Shown: positions 1-9,458, counted from the first letter of the stretch. The stretch is DNA of 64,000 nt from Prevotella sp. (GCA_016285055.1 JAEEPZ010000001.1:46049-110048); one strand, 5' to 3'. Translations and numbers: made by a program. Notes: generated from the sequence alone by a model not told the origin.

Positions 1-81
1 GGGCATGGCCTTCCACGATGCGGTCTCGATGACATTGCCCATGTTGAGCACGACGACGGGCTTGCCTGCCAGATGGAAAGC
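1..81 (-). pseudogene. Glycoside hydrolase family 3 remnant (partial)
   Basis: On the minus strand 27 codons read through to the window edge, including GKPVVVLNMGNVIETASW. This matches the conserved segment of GH3 beta-glucosidases around the second (alpha/beta sandwich) domain. The frame is closed by a TGA immediately upstream of the match (82-84), and the bases beyond it are AT-rich and do not resemble GH3. What lies in the window is therefore a 5'-truncated copy, or the far side of a rearrangement junction near position 82; the rest of the gene, if any, lies left of the window. The family call rests on one short motif, so confidence is moderate. Confidence 0.5.
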
Positions 82-357
82 TCATGCGACTGAAAGTTAC
101 GAAAAATAGCCGAATAATCAGCCCATTTTTTGAAAAATATCGCAATTTACCCGTAAATAAAGGCAAAACGAGGAAGAACGAGGAAGGGCAAAAAAGAGGG
201 TAACGCAAAATATGGAGGATTGGTGAAGGAGTTAGGAGTCATATTTGTATGGTTTTAAAAGTGAATACCCCGTGAACGACGCTTGTGCATACCAAAGTCC
301 AGCCTTAATATATTCAAAAAGATTGGGGCGAGTGCAACATAATTCCAAAAAGTTTCG

Positions 358-365
358 TATCTTTG
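358..365 (+). promoter_or_regulatory. Bacteroidetes -7 promoter box (TAtcTTTG)
   Basis: TATCTTTG about 40 bases before the start of the small ORF at 405 fits the Bacteroidetes -7 consensus TAnnTTTG. No good -33 TTTG is seen at the usual distance, so the promoter call rests on the -7 box and its position. Confidence 0.5.
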
Positions 366-404
366 CACCCGTTAGGACTTTAAAACAATATAGACAGAAA
401 GATT

Positions 405-638
405 ATGGAACAAGTGAGGACTCCGTTGAATGCTGCTCAGATGGATTTCCTGCAGTTGCTGGGACACATCAAAACCATAGAGGAACTGGAAGAATTAAGT
501 CAGGTCGTCAGTGACTTTTATGCTCGCAAGGCTGAGGAAGGCATGAATCGTCTTTGGGAAACCGGCCAGTGGAGTAAGGAGAAAGACGAGGAAATGATGA
601 GGACACATCTTCGCACACCATACAAATATGCCAAGTAA
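405..638 (+). CDS. Small antitoxin-like protein upstream of a broken PIN toxin
   Basis: This 77-aa acidic, mostly helical protein has a leucine-rich first half (FLQLLGHIKTIEELEEL) and ends in RTPYKYAK. Its stop overlaps the start of a degraded PIN-domain ORF by 11 bases, an arrangement typical of toxin-antitoxin pairs, with the small protein first. I recognise the general type (short Bacteroidales proteins paired with PIN proteins) but not a named family. Since the partner is no longer intact, the gene is either an orphan antitoxin or on its way to loss. The ATG at 405 follows a TAtcTTTG promoter box. Confidence 0.6.
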   Translation: MEQVRTPLNAAQMDFLQLLGHIKTIEELEELSQVVSDFYARKAEEGMNRLWETGQWSKEKDEEMMRTHLRTPYKYAK

Positions 639-796
639 CAAGATAGTCCTTGACACGAATTCCTTTTGCCGCCGGAGCCACTTACATCGTGTCGGATGAT
701 TCTCATTTCAGTGTCCTGCGCGACATTACATTCCCCCAGCTGCTGGTGCTCAGGCTGAAAGAGTTTCTGGAGGCGTTGCAGAAGGAGGACAAATAA
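628..796 (+). pseudogene. PIN-domain toxin pseudogene (internal deletion plus frameshift)
   Basis: The ATG at 628 opens MPSNKIVLDTNSF, the first strand and first catalytic Asp of a PIN nuclease (hydrophobic-LDTN). The frame stops after 23 codons. A second frame begins almost at once with AAGATYIVSDDSHFSVL and continues to a stop at 796; this matches the C-terminal part of PIN proteins (xxIVSxDxHF, the last acidic catalytic cluster). About 80-100 central residues are missing relative to a normal PIN protein of about 130-150 aa, and the two halves are out of frame. The gene must be inactive as a nuclease. It is recognised by both end motifs and by its overlap with the upstream antitoxin-like ORF. 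Confidence 0.6.
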
Positions 797-820
797 AGAG
801 CGGATAGACAAAACGCAAGA

Positions 821-860
821 GCGGGAAGCCATGCCGACAACCTCAGCCTTGGCTTCCCGC
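821..860 (+). terminator. Hairpin after the PIN remnant
   Basis: An 11-bp perfect inverted repeat (GCGGGAAGCCA / TGGCTTCCCGC) with an 18-base loop follows the remnant by 24 bases. There is no clear T-run after it, so it may be a terminator or only a structured spacer. Confidence 0.4.
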
Positions 861-1027
861 CCTTACGTTGATTGGAACCCTGTCCTTTGATTACAGCTTA
901 AATCTCCAAATTTGTCTGTTACCTGCTTTACCACCACGGTCAGAGACAAAGTAAATCTATACGTCCGCCACAAGATGCATTGCGACGGGATTTTTTGAAA
1001 AAAATGATGGCGGCAAAGCCTCGACTG

Positions 1028-2311
<1,284 letters not shown>

Positions 2312-2461
2312 CTAAGAAGGGTGCAATGCGGCACACAATTGTTATAGAACATTAACATTTCTGGCGGCAGAATATCAGAATTGCTACGCGCCACCCGAGA
2401 AAGATCCGCAGGCTTCGGAAAAACAAATAAAAACAAGAAAAACAAATAGAAACAATTGGGG

Positions 2462-2515
2462 CCACAAAAAAGCTCCTCGCAAGAAAACCAGTAGCGATTT
2501 CCTTGCGAGGAGCTT
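2462..2515 (-). terminator. Rho-independent terminator of the ompH/bamA group
   Basis: A perfect 14-bp stem (AAGCTCCTCGCAAG / CTTGCGAGGAGCTT) with an 18-base loop lies just downstream of the second ompH stop on the minus strand and is followed by a T-run (the plus-strand A-run at 2465-2470). This is a textbook terminator for minus-strand transcription. The stretch 2255-2461 otherwise holds only an AT-rich leader region and one copy of a recurrent GAGAAAGATCCGC motif. Confidence 0.85.
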
Positions 2516-2537
2516 AAAGACACGTGATGCCGAAGGA

Positions 2538-3041
2538 TTACTTGATGCCCAGCTTGGCTTTCACCTGTGCTGTGACATCGGTAGAGAGCGTTGTGCTGAT
2601 GTAGGGTATGCCAGCAGCGAGGTCCATGATGTAGACGTACTGCCCCTCCTGTCCTATGGCCTGGATGGCTTCACGCACCTTCTGTGTGATGGCCTGCATC
2701 TTGTCCTGCTGAGCCTTGGCCAGAGCCTGACGGTTGCTCTCGTAAGCCTCCTGGATGCGCTGGTAGAGATCCTGCAGCTCCTGGTTGCGGCGCTGCTTGA
2801 TGTTCTCAGGCAGCGAGGCTTCCTCTTTCTCAAAGGCCTCGGCCTTCTTCTGCAGCTCTTCCTGCATCTGCTTCAGCTCGGCGTCGTATTGCTCACTCAA
2901 CTTCTTCAAATCGTTCTGTGCCGTGGTGAATTCAGGCATAGCAGTGATGACGGCCTCTGAATCGCAGTGACCAAACTTCTGGGCTGATGCGGTAGCAAAA
3001 CCGCAGATGGCGCAAATAGCGCAAATAATAAATTTTTTCAT
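2538..3041 (-). CDS. OmpH/Skp-family periplasmic chaperone (second copy)
   Basis: This 167-aa protein has a signal peptide (MKKFIICAICAICGFATASA) followed by the OmpH/Skp core: a short beta strand (FGHCDSEAVITAMPEF), a long charged coiled-coil arm (about residues 40-125, rich in E, K and Q, with YQRIQEAYESNRQALAKAQ), and a C-terminal strand (QYVYIMDLAAGIPYIS). Skp trimers hold unfolded outer-membrane proteins in the periplasm and pass them to the BAM complex. It follows a paralogue and bamA on the same strand, the usual Bacteroidales arrangement. The length is normal for the family. It is separated from its paralogue by a 190-bp tandem-repeat tract. Confidence 0.92.
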   Translation of the reverse strand: MKKFIICAICAICGFATASAQKFGHCDSEAVITAMPEFTTAQNDLKKLSEQYDAELKQMQEELQKKAEAFEKEEASLPENIKQRRNQELQDLYQRIQEAYESNRQALAKAQQDKMQAITQKVREAIQAIGQEGQYVYIMDLAAGIPYISTTLSTDVTAQVKAKLGIK

Positions 3042-3055
3042 TCTTTTTTTGTTTT

Positions 3056-3230
3056 CGTTATTATTTATTTCGTTATTACGTTATCACGGTATTACGTTAT
3101 CACGCTTTCTCGTTATTACGTTATCACGTTATTACGTTATTACGCTTTTTCGTTATCACGTTATCACGTTATTACGTTATCACGCTTTTTCGTTATTACG
3201 TTATCACGTTATTACGTTATCACGACCATT
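3056..3230. repeat. 8-bp tandem repeat tract (CGTTATTA/CGTTATCA)
   Basis: About twenty imperfect copies of CGTTATTA or CGTTATCA, broken periodically by CGCTTTTT or CGCTTTCT, fill almost the whole gap between the two ompH genes. The higher-order order of variants is itself repeated, which suggests expansion of blocks. It is transcribed if the two genes share an mRNA. Confidence 0.9.
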
Positions 3231-3231
3231 A

Positions 3232-3744
3232 TTAATAGGAATAACCCAGCTTGCGCAGCACTTCGTCGCTGATGTCAATCTTGGGCGAGCCGAAGATGAT
3301 GCCTGTGTCGCTGGCGCGGTCGAGGACGAGCTGATAACCGCGCAGCTCGCTGACGTCCTTCACGGCATTGTAGATCTCCTCCTGAATGGGATTCATCAAG
3401 GCAGTGCGTTTCTTGAAGAGCTCGCCTTCCGGGCCGAAGTATTGGCGCTTCAGCTCTGCGGCCTGCTTCTCTTTCTCCATGATGGCGTCCTGACGGGCTT
3501 TCTTCTGCTCGGCCGAGAGGAACACCACCTCGTTCTGGTAGTTCTTGTACATGGTCTGTGCTTCGGTGGTGAGGGCATCGACCTCGGCCTGCCACTTCTT
3601 CGACACCTGTGCGAGCTGCTCGTTGGCACGCTCGTAGGCGGGCACGTTCTTGAGCACATAGTCCATGTCGATGAGTGCGAACTTCTGTGCGCTCATGGTC
3701 AGCGTGGCTGACAGCATGACAATGATGGTGAATAGTTTTTTCAT
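3232..3744 (-). CDS. OmpH/Skp-family periplasmic chaperone (first copy)
   Basis: This 170-aa protein has a signal peptide (MKKLFTIIVMLSATLTMSAQ), then KFALIDMDYVLKNVPAYERA, a coiled-coil arm through about residue 120 (KKWQAEVDALTTEAQTMYKNY), and a C-terminal strand segment (GYQLVLDRASDTGIIFGSP). This is the standard OmpH/Skp layout, and its role is delivery of unfolded outer-membrane proteins. It starts 12 bases after the bamA stop, so the two are almost certainly cotranscribed. It differs strongly from the downstream copy, so the pair is an old duplication that probably specialised, as in other Bacteroidetes. Confidence 0.92.
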   Translation of the reverse strand: MKKLFTIIVMLSATLTMSAQKFALIDMDYVLKNVPAYERANEQLAQVSKKWQAEVDALTTEAQTMYKNYQNEVVFLSAEQKKARQDAIMEKEKQAAELKRQYFGPEGELFKKRTALMNPIQEEIYNAVKDVSELRGYQLVLDRASDTGIIFGSPKIDISDEVLRKLGYSY

Positions 3745-3756
3745 ATGTATGATGTA

Positions 3757-6471
3757 TTAGAATTCCTGTCCTAAAACGAAGTGGAACTGCGAGCCTCCTT
3801 TGCGCCAGCCGCTGCTGCCCTGATACACCTTGTCGAAGCCGTAGGCCCAGTCAATGCCCATGAGTCCCACCATGGGCAGGTAGATGCGCACACCGAGTCC
3901 TGCTGAGCGCTTCATGTCAAAGGGATTGAAGTCCTTGACATTAGCCCATGCGTTGCCTGCCTCGACAAATCCCAAGCCGTAGATGGTGGTGTTGCCCAGC
4001 ATGAGGGGGTAGCGCAGCTCGAGGGTGAAGCGGTCGTAGGCGTAGGAGTCGTAGCTGCTGTAGCGTCCCGGTGTGCTCTCGCCGCTGAGTGCGTTGGCCG
4101 AGAGCGAGAGCGAGCCGTTCTCATAGCCACGCAGGCCGATGGTCTCTTCGGCATAGCTGGTGCTGTAGCCGCTCATGCCGTCGCCGCCGACGTAGAAGGT
4201 CTCGAAGGGCGACTTCTTGTGCTTGTTGTACGAGCCCAGCAGACCCATTTCCACACGAGTCATCAGCACGAAGCACTTCTGTCCGCTGGTCAGTGCCGTG
4301 AAGGTGCGGCTCTTGAACTTCCATTTATGATACTCCACCCAGCGGTATTTCTCACGCTGTTCCTCTTGGAAGCGGTCGTAGTCGTTGTAGGTCTCCCATG
4401 TGGCCAGCTTCGAGTAGTCTTTGTTGTCGAAGAGCGACCAGGGCGGCGTCAAAGAGACGGTGAGCGAGAACTCGGAGCCATAGCGCGGGAAGAGCGGGTT
4501 GTCGGTAGAGGAACGTGCGAGCGCCAGCGAGAGGTTCAGGTTGTTGCAGTTGCCGTTGGAAATCAAGAAGTACTGCCAGTCCTTCAGCATGTAGCGCTGG
4601 TAGGCCAGCGTGGCCGAGAAGTTGAAGTAGTCGTCGGGCCAGCGCAGGCGTTTTCCCCAGCCTAATGACAAGCCGAAGAGCTTCACATACTTGTCGTCGT
4701 CGAGGAAGCTCTCGTAGTTGTTGTAATAGCCGTTGTTCAGATAGCCATAGCCAGAGTACATGTACTGCAGGGAGTTCATGTAGGCCGAGTTATAGTAGTT
4801 GCTCGACACGTCGCTCTGCTTTGAGTAATAGGCGCCTATGCTGAGCGAGTTGGGGCGCTTTCCTCCGAACCATCCCGTGCCGTAGTTGGCAGAGAGTGAT
4901 GAGTAGTAGCGTCCGTTGGTCTGATAGCTCAGTCCCACCTGCTCTCCGTCGCCGGCGGGCAGGAATCCGCGGTGCAGCTTGTTCTTGCCCAGCATGTTGC
5001 GCAGCGAGAAGTTGTTGAACTTGATGCCCACGCGGCCTATGACGCCCGTCTGTCCCCAACCTAAAGAGAGCTCCAGCTGGTCGTTGCTTTTCTGCTCCAG
5101 CTCCCAGTTGATGTCCACAGTTCCGTTGTTGCCGTCGGGCTTCACGTCGGGATTGATGGCCTCAGCGTCGAAGTATCCCATGCTGGCTATTTCGCGGTAG
5201 GAGCGCATGAGTGCCTCTTTCGAGAATAGGTCGCCGGGCTTGGTACGCAGTTCGCGGCGCACCACCTCTTCATAGAGGCGGTCGTTGCCGTAGATTTTCA
5301 CATTGTTCAGGTGTGCCTGAGGACCTTCGACGATGCGCACCTCGAGGTCGATGGAGTCGCCGGCGATGTTCACCTCGGCGGGGTCAACCTGCGAGAAGAC
5401 ATAGCCGTTGTTGTAGTAGTAGTCGTGCACGCCGTCTTCGTCGGTGAGCAGGCGCTTGTTGATGAGTTTCTGATTGTAGACATCGCCCTTGTCCATGCCG
5501 AGCGTGCGGCTGAGGCCTTCTGTCGGCACGACGGTGTTGCCCACCCATGTGATGTTGCGCAGGTAGTACTTGTCGCCCTCTTCAATCTTCAGATAGACAT
5601 TGACGTGCTTGTCGTCTTCGTTCCACACGCTGTCTTCCACGATGGCAGCATCGCGGTAGCCCAGCTCATTGTATTTCTCGATGAGCTCTTTCTTGGCTTC
5701 AGTATATCTTTCCGGAGTAAACTTCTTGGCCTTGAAGAAGTTCTTTGCCTTGCCGGCCTCGTGAATCTTTCCCAGTGCGCCCTTGGTGAAGAGTCCGCCC
5801 TTGATGGTTCCTTCCTTCACCTGCTCATTACCGTCGAGGATGATGTTGCGCACCTTCATCTTGTCTTTCTTGTCGATATAGACGTCGAGCACCACCTCGT
5901 TCTTGCCGGTGACATCGTCGTGCTGTGAGATTTCTATCTCAGCATTCTTGAAGCCCTTGTCGTCGAAATATTTCTTTGCCAGGATGGTGGCTCGGTCTAC
6001 GAGGTTCTTCGTCATGCTCATGCCTTTGGCCATGCCGAGCTTGGATTCCAGGTCCTCGCGCTCGCTTTTCTTCACGCCGTAGTAGTTGATGCCTGAGATG
6101 CGCGGGCACAACGAGAGGTTGATGCAGAGGTAGACCTTCGCGTCAACGATGCTGTCGGCGGTGATGCTGACACGCGAAAAGAGTCCGTGCTTCCAGTAGC
6201 GCTTCACGGCCTCGGTGACCTCGCTGCCCGGCAGGTCGATCTTCTGCCCTACGCTGAGTCCTGAGAGGTTGATGAGCACAAAGTCGTCGTAGTCGGTGAC
6301 ACCCTTCACGGTGATACCGCCAATCTCTACCTGCCTCGGCGTGCCGGCATAGGAGATGTCGACCTGCGCCTTTGCCGTCGAAATGAAGAATGAAGAATGG
6401 AGGATGAAGAATGCTGCGCACAAGCAGAGGCGCATGACAGCATTTCCTTCCCATTTCCTTCTTTTCTTCAT
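3757..6471 (-). CDS. bamA: BamA, outer-membrane protein assembly factor
   Basis: From the start MKKRRKWEG (6471) the protein is about 904 aa. After a signal region come five POTRA-like repeats (about 60-430, e.g. LNNVKIYGNDRLYEEVVRREL) and a 16-strand barrel ending in the terminal Phe of FHFVLGQEF; the LRGY motif of the barrel interior loop is present (ETIGLRGYENG). BamA inserts beta-barrel proteins into the outer membrane. The upstream in-frame ATG (6519) is less likely because it begins in repeat DNA. Oddly, the hydrophobic signal segment FILHSSFFIS is itself encoded by a 7-bp ATTCTTC-type repeat identical in kind to the spacer before the gene. It lies between uppS and the two ompH genes in one minus-strand run. 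Confidence 0.95.
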   Translation of the reverse strand: MKKRRKWEGNAVMRLCLCAAFFILHSSFFISTAKAQVDISYAGTPRQVEIGGITVKGVTDYDDFVLINLSGLSVGQKIDLPGSEVTEAVKRYWKHGLFSRVSITADSIVDAKVYLCINLSLCPRISGINYYGVKKSEREDLESKLGMAKGMSMTKNLVDRATILAKKYFDDKGFKNAEIEISQHDDVTGKNEVVLDVYIDKKDKMKVRNIILDGNEQVKEGTIKGGLFTKGALGKIHEAGKAKNFFKAKKFTPERYTEAKKELIEKYNELGYRDAAIVEDSVWNEDDKHVNVYLKIEEGDKYYLRNITWVGNTVVPTEGLSRTLGMDKGDVYNQKLINKRLLTDEDGVHDYYYNNGYVFSQVDPAEVNIAGDSIDLEVRIVEGPQAHLNNVKIYGNDRLYEEVVRRELRTKPGDLFSKEALMRSYREIASMGYFDAEAINPDVKPDGNNGTVDINWELEQKSNDQLELSLGWGQTGVIGRVGIKFNNFSLRNMLGKNKLHRGFLPAGDGEQVGLSYQTNGRYYSSLSANYGTGWFGGKRPNSLSIGAYYSKQSDVSSNYYNSAYMNSLQYMYSGYGYLNNGYYNNYESFLDDDKYVKLFGLSLGWGKRLRWPDDYFNFSATLAYQRYMLKDWQYFLISNGNCNNLNLSLALARSSTDNPLFPRYGSEFSLTVSLTPPWSLFDNKDYSKLATWETYNDYDRFQEEQREKYRWVEYHKWKFKSRTFTALTSGQKCFVLMTRVEMGLLGSYNKHKKSPFETFYVGGDGMSGYSTSYAEETIGLRGYENGSLSLSANALSGESTPGRYSSYDSYAYDRFTLELRYPLMLGNTTIYGLGFVEAGNAWANVKDFNPFDMKRSAGLGVRIYLPMVGLMGIDWAYGFDKVYQGSSGWRKGGSQFHFVLGQEF
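6381..6412. repeat. 7-bp repeat block inside the bamA signal peptide
   Basis: Imperfect copies of GAAGAAT (ATTCTTC on the coding strand) encode the hydrophobic part of the BamA leader. The same unit forms the bamA-uppS spacer at 6504-6537. Confidence 0.75.
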
Positions 6472-6503
6472 AACAGTAGCTAATCCTATCTTTGCGGTAG
6501 CAA

Positions 6504-6537
6504 ATTCTTCATTCTTCATTTTTCATTCTTCATTTTC
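6504..6537. repeat. 7-bp repeat spacer (ATTCTTC) between uppS and bamA
   Basis: About four copies of ATTCTTC/ATTTTTC make up the short spacer and run into the last codons of uppS, whose C-terminus (VENEE) is repeat-encoded. Confidence 0.75.
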
Positions 6538-7260
6538 CACTTGTGCCTCTGTCTTGCCATAGCGGCGCTGTCGCTGCTGATAGCTGGCAATGGCCTTGTG
6601 CAGGTCTTCCTCCATGAAGTCGGGCCAGAAGGTGTCGCAGAAGTACAGCTCTGAATAGGCCAGCTGCCAGAGCATGTAGTTGCTGATGCGCACTTCGCCG
6701 CCTGTGCGGATGAGCAGGTCGGGATCGGGGAGGAAATTGGTGACGAGGTGGTCGTTGATGAGCTGTTCGTCGATGTCGTCCACGCTGACGGCTCCGTCCT
6801 TCACCAGCTGTGCTATCTGCTTGGTGGCGTTCACCAGCTCCCAGCGGCTGCTGTAGCTCATGGCCACGATGACGGTCAAGCCGTCGAACTTGGCGGTGAG
6901 GTCTTCCAGATATTTGATTTTCTTCTGCACGCCCTCTGACAAGCGGCTGAAGTCGCCCACCATGCGGAAGCGCACGTTGTTGTCGGTGAAGAGGTTTGTC
7001 TCCACAAAGTTGACGACCAGTCCCATCAGCGCCTCAATCTCGTAGGCCGGACGGTTCCAGTTCTCGGTGGAGAAGGTATAGAGCGTGAGGTACTTCACCC
7101 CCAGCCGCGAACACTCGGCGGTGATGCGCTTCACTGTTTCCACACCAGCCTTGTGGCCGTAGGTCCTGTCCAGTCCCTGCTGCATGGCCCAGCGGCCGTT
7201 GCCGTCCATGATGATGGCAACATGCTGGGGAATGCGCTCTTTATCTAATGCATAATTCAT
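6523..7260 (-). CDS. uppS: Isoprenyl transferase (undecaprenyl diphosphate synthase)
   Basis: At 245 aa this is normal for the cis-prenyltransferase family. The N-terminal signature HVAIIMDGNGRWAMQQG contains the catalytic Asp of motif I, and later motifs include TLYTFSTENWNRP and the C-terminal PDLLIRTGGEVRISNYMLWQLAYSEL. The enzyme condenses isopentenyl diphosphate onto farnesyl diphosphate in the cytoplasm to make the C55 lipid carrier for peptidoglycan and surface polysaccharides. The neighbours are a DUF6089 barrel protein upstream and bamA downstream, the conserved Bacteroidales envelope cluster. The start ATG is embedded in a TAATGCT repeat tract, so the exact first codon is slightly uncertain, but MNYALDKERIPQH fits homologues. 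Confidence 0.96.
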   Translation of the reverse strand: MNYALDKERIPQHVAIIMDGNGRWAMQQGLDRTYGHKAGVETVKRITAECSRLGVKYLTLYTFSTENWNRPAYEIEALMGLVVNFVETNLFTDNNVRFRMVGDFSRLSEGVQKKIKYLEDLTAKFDGLTVIVAMSYSSRWELVNATKQIAQLVKDGAVSVDDIDEQLINDHLVTNFLPDPDLLIRTGGEVRISNYMLWQLAYSELYFCDTFWPDFMEEDLHKAIASYQQRQRRYGKTEAQVENEE

Positions 7261-7290
7261 AATGCTTAATGCTTAATGCTTAATGTTCAT
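7252..7290. repeat. 7-bp repeat (TAATGCT) at the uppS start
   Basis: Three to four copies of TAATGCT precede the uppS ATG and merge into an ATTCTTC-like tract. It fills the spacer to the DUF6089 gene and includes the region where the uppS ribosome binding site should lie; no purine-rich site is visible. Confidence 0.75.
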
Positions 7291-7307
7291 TCTTCAATTT
7301 TCAATCT

Positions 7308-8033
7308 TCAGTCCCGGTCGTTGTTGCAGGTCTTGCACTTCTCCCAGAACTCGTAGGTGATGGACACCTGCAGGGTGCTGTAGCTGTCGGTGTTCTTAAA
7401 CAGTCCCGAGCTCTTGATGCCGTAGGGGTCGACCACATTGTCGAGCTTGTCGCTGCCGGTGAAGTGCATCATCCACTCGGCTGTGAGGTTCAGCCGGTCT
7501 CTGAGCTTGTATTTCACTCCCACGCCAAACTGCAACAGTCCTGCCACCGTCTTCTTGGTGAAGGCCAGGCCCGTGCCCATGGCGATGAAAGGCGTGAGGG
7601 GCTGCGCCCCGATATACTCTTTACCCGTTCCAAAGGGCCAGAAGTTATATTCATAGCGCAGGGTGAAGTCGGTGAGCTGGTTGCTGAAGCTGGCGATGCT
7701 GTCGTGAAAGGCAGGATACCAGGTTTTCACGTCTTTCGACGTTCCCTTCAGTTTGCCGCTGCTGAGCTGTGCGCTCCATGCCATGCGCGGGTTCATCTTG
7801 TATTTAGCCAGTGCAGCCACCGTGGGCTGCATGCTTTTGAACAATCCTCCGCTGAGGTCGCCCTGATAAGCCATCAGTCCCAGTCCGCCACCTATCTCCA
7901 TGCGGTACTCCGGGGCATCTTGCGCTGCTACGCGTGCCAATGATAAATGAAAGAGGAGCAATGACAGACCCAGCAGTCTACCCATACCTTTCAGTTGTTG
8001 TGCCTTCGACCTCATGGCGCAGCCTTTCTTCAT
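7308..8033 (-). CDS. DUF6089-family outer-membrane beta-barrel protein
   Basis: The protein is 241 aa with a signal peptide that probably ends at ARVAAQ (the true start may be MRSKAQQL, 8015). The mature chain is short amphipathic strands typical of an 8-10-stranded barrel: EIGGGLGLMAYQGDLSG, LRYEYNFWPFGTGKEYIG, KYKLRDRLNLTAEW. The family is defined by this sequence and by its position directly upstream of uppS and bamA in Bacteroidetes, which is what is seen here. Its function is not known; the context points to outer-membrane biogenesis. The C-terminus (KCKTCNNDRD) has two cysteines after the last strand, an unusual end for a barrel. Confidence 0.85.
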   Translation of the reverse strand: MKKGCAMRSKAQQLKGMGRLLGLSLLLFHLSLARVAAQDAPEYRMEIGGGLGLMAYQGDLSGGLFKSMQPTVAALAKYKMNPRMAWSAQLSSGKLKGTSKDVKTWYPAFHDSIASFSNQLTDFTLRYEYNFWPFGTGKEYIGAQPLTPFIAMGTGLAFTKKTVAGLLQFGVGVKYKLRDRLNLTAEWMMHFTGSDKLDNVVDPYGIKSSGLFKNTDSYSTLQVSITYEFWEKCKTCNNDRD

Positions 8034-8053
8034 TTATCATTTGTCATTAGCCT

Positions 8054-9187
8054 TTAGCGCAGCTTCCCTTGCCACAGCTGCCCGCTATTGGTGAGCAGCC
8101 AGAGGCGTCCCTGCGCATCGGTGGCCATGGTGAAATGGCTGCCGCTGAGTGTTGAGGGAAGCTTATAGACGCTGTTAACATGCCACGAGACACCTTGGTC
8201 GCGCGACACTCTGACGGTCTTGTTGTCGTCCACGGCGAGCACCATGTTTTCATAGCAGGCCATGGTCAAGTTGTTGCTAAAGGGAAGGGGATAGTGGTTG
8301 TCGTCGTCGAAGGGCATCAGCACCCACTGGCCCTTGCTGCCGTCGTGGCTCTCAATCTTGTGCCACACGCGCATGGTGCCAATGTCTTCCTGCCTGGGTT
8401 TGCCCACGAGGAGCACATAGTCGGTGTTGTCGGCGGGGCCGTAGGGCCAGCTGATGCAGACTGCCTCAGCAGCGGCGGGCAGCAGTGATGCGTCATCGTC
8501 GAGCGGCTCGTCACGCCATGTCGCTCCGTTGTCGGTCGAGCAGCACAGACGGCCGTCGTCGGTCAGCATGTAGCAGGCCGTTGTCGAGCGCCCCACAATC
8601 TTGTCTTTGGCACAGAGGCGCACGCTGTCGCCATCGGCCTCCAGGCGCATGCCTTCATTCCAGGCCAGTGCTTCGTCGGCCTTCACCATCTGCCACTCGA
8701 AGCTGACGCCCTGGCTGCTGCTGACGTTCAGCGTCACAGTATAGTCGCGGGTATTGATGCCGTCGCGCGCCATGACGCGGAAGACACGAGGCACACTCAA
8801 GTCAACGCTGTCGGTGGCGGCGTGCCATCGCAATGTGTCGCCGATGACCGACTTCAGCGCCACCAGTCCGCCGTTCTTTGCCGACACGGTGCAGAGCACA
8901 TGCGCGGCATCAGTGCCTACGGGCAGCGGTGTGGCATTATAGATGCGGCGGTTTAAGTGGTCAATGGTCATCCTGTAGCTCGACCCTGCCAGCGTCGACT
9001 TCATAATGGTGTCGTTGCCCGTCTTGGATGATACGGTGTGGGTATAGCGATTCAGTGTGCCAAGGGTGAACTGCGTGATGGCCACGTCGGTGAAGCCCGA
9101 GTAGTCTTCCTCGTCGTCTTTCAGGCATGATGTCACGGTTGACACACAGGCCAACAGCACACAGCACCTGAGGAAAAAGCGTCTCAT
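8054..9187 (-). CDS. DUF6242-type lipoprotein with beta-propeller-like C-terminal half
   Basis: MRRFFLRCCVLLACVSTVTSC gives a lipoprotein signal with the lipid Cys at SC; the track start at 9199 is four codons earlier. The N-terminal part (about 30-160) resembles a cadherin/Ig-like domain (SSYRMTIDHLNRRIYNATPLP). The C-terminal part carries Asp-box-like segments such as SRDQGVSWHVNSVY and STDNGATWRDEPL, the hallmark of sialidase/BNR-type propellers. This is the build of DUF6242 proteins of Bacteroidales. They are surface or periplasmic lipoproteins without an assigned role. It ends 20 bases before the DUF6089 start, so the two may be cotranscribed. Confidence 0.75.
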   Translation of the reverse strand: MRRFFLRCCVLLACVSTVTSCLKDDEEDYSGFTDVAITQFTLGTLNRYTHTVSSKTGNDTIMKSTLAGSSYRMTIDHLNRRIYNATPLPVGTDAAHVLCTVSAKNGGLVALKSVIGDTLRWHAATDSVDLSVPRVFRVMARDGINTRDYTVTLNVSSSQGVSFEWQMVKADEALAWNEGMRLEADGDSVRLCAKDKIVGRSTTACYMLTDDGRLCCSTDNGATWRDEPLDDDASLLPAAAEAVCISWPYGPADNTDYVLLVGKPRQEDIGTMRVWHKIESHDGSKGQWVLMPFDDDNHYPLPFSNNLTMACYENMVLAVDDNKTVRVSRDQGVSWHVNSVYKLPSTLSGSHFTMATDAQGRLWLLTNSGQLWQGKLR

Positions 9188-9390
9188 TCCTTCAATCATT
9201 GTTTTTTAGGCTGCAAATTTACGCACATTTCCGCAAATACGTGCGAAAAGCCATGTAGAATTAAGTAAAATATATCATTATTTGTCCGATTTTAAGTTGT
9301 TTTTAGGATTTTTCCTCTTTTATATAGTCTAAAAATGTTCGCGCGCATGAAAAAAGTTGATTTCTTCTTCGGCAAATCAGTATTTTTCAC

Positions 9391-9398
9391 TAACTTTG
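9391..9398 (+). promoter_or_regulatory. -7 promoter box (TAACTTTG)
   Basis: TAACTTTGCAGCC fits the Bacteroidetes -7 box and lies about 60 bases before the lipoprotein start at 9459. The 270-bp gap 9188-9458 must also hold the promoter of the divergent DUF6242 gene, which I could not place. Confidence 0.55.
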
Positions 9399-9458
9399 CA
9401 GCCTCATAGCTTGACAGACAATTACTCAACTATTATTATTCACACAAACACACACACT

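Noticed and set aside
3056-3230. CRISPR array
   Set aside because: The units are 8 bp and contiguous, with no unique spacers of about 30 bp and no cas genes nearby.
3007-3711. 234-aa plus-strand ORF through the ompH spacer
   Set aside because: Its first part translates the 8-bp repeat (RYHVITLSRYH) and the rest is antisense to ompH.
6487-6494. Plus-strand TATCTTTG box near the bamA start
   Set aside because: It points against the direction of all nearby genes and no plus-strand gene follows; chance match.
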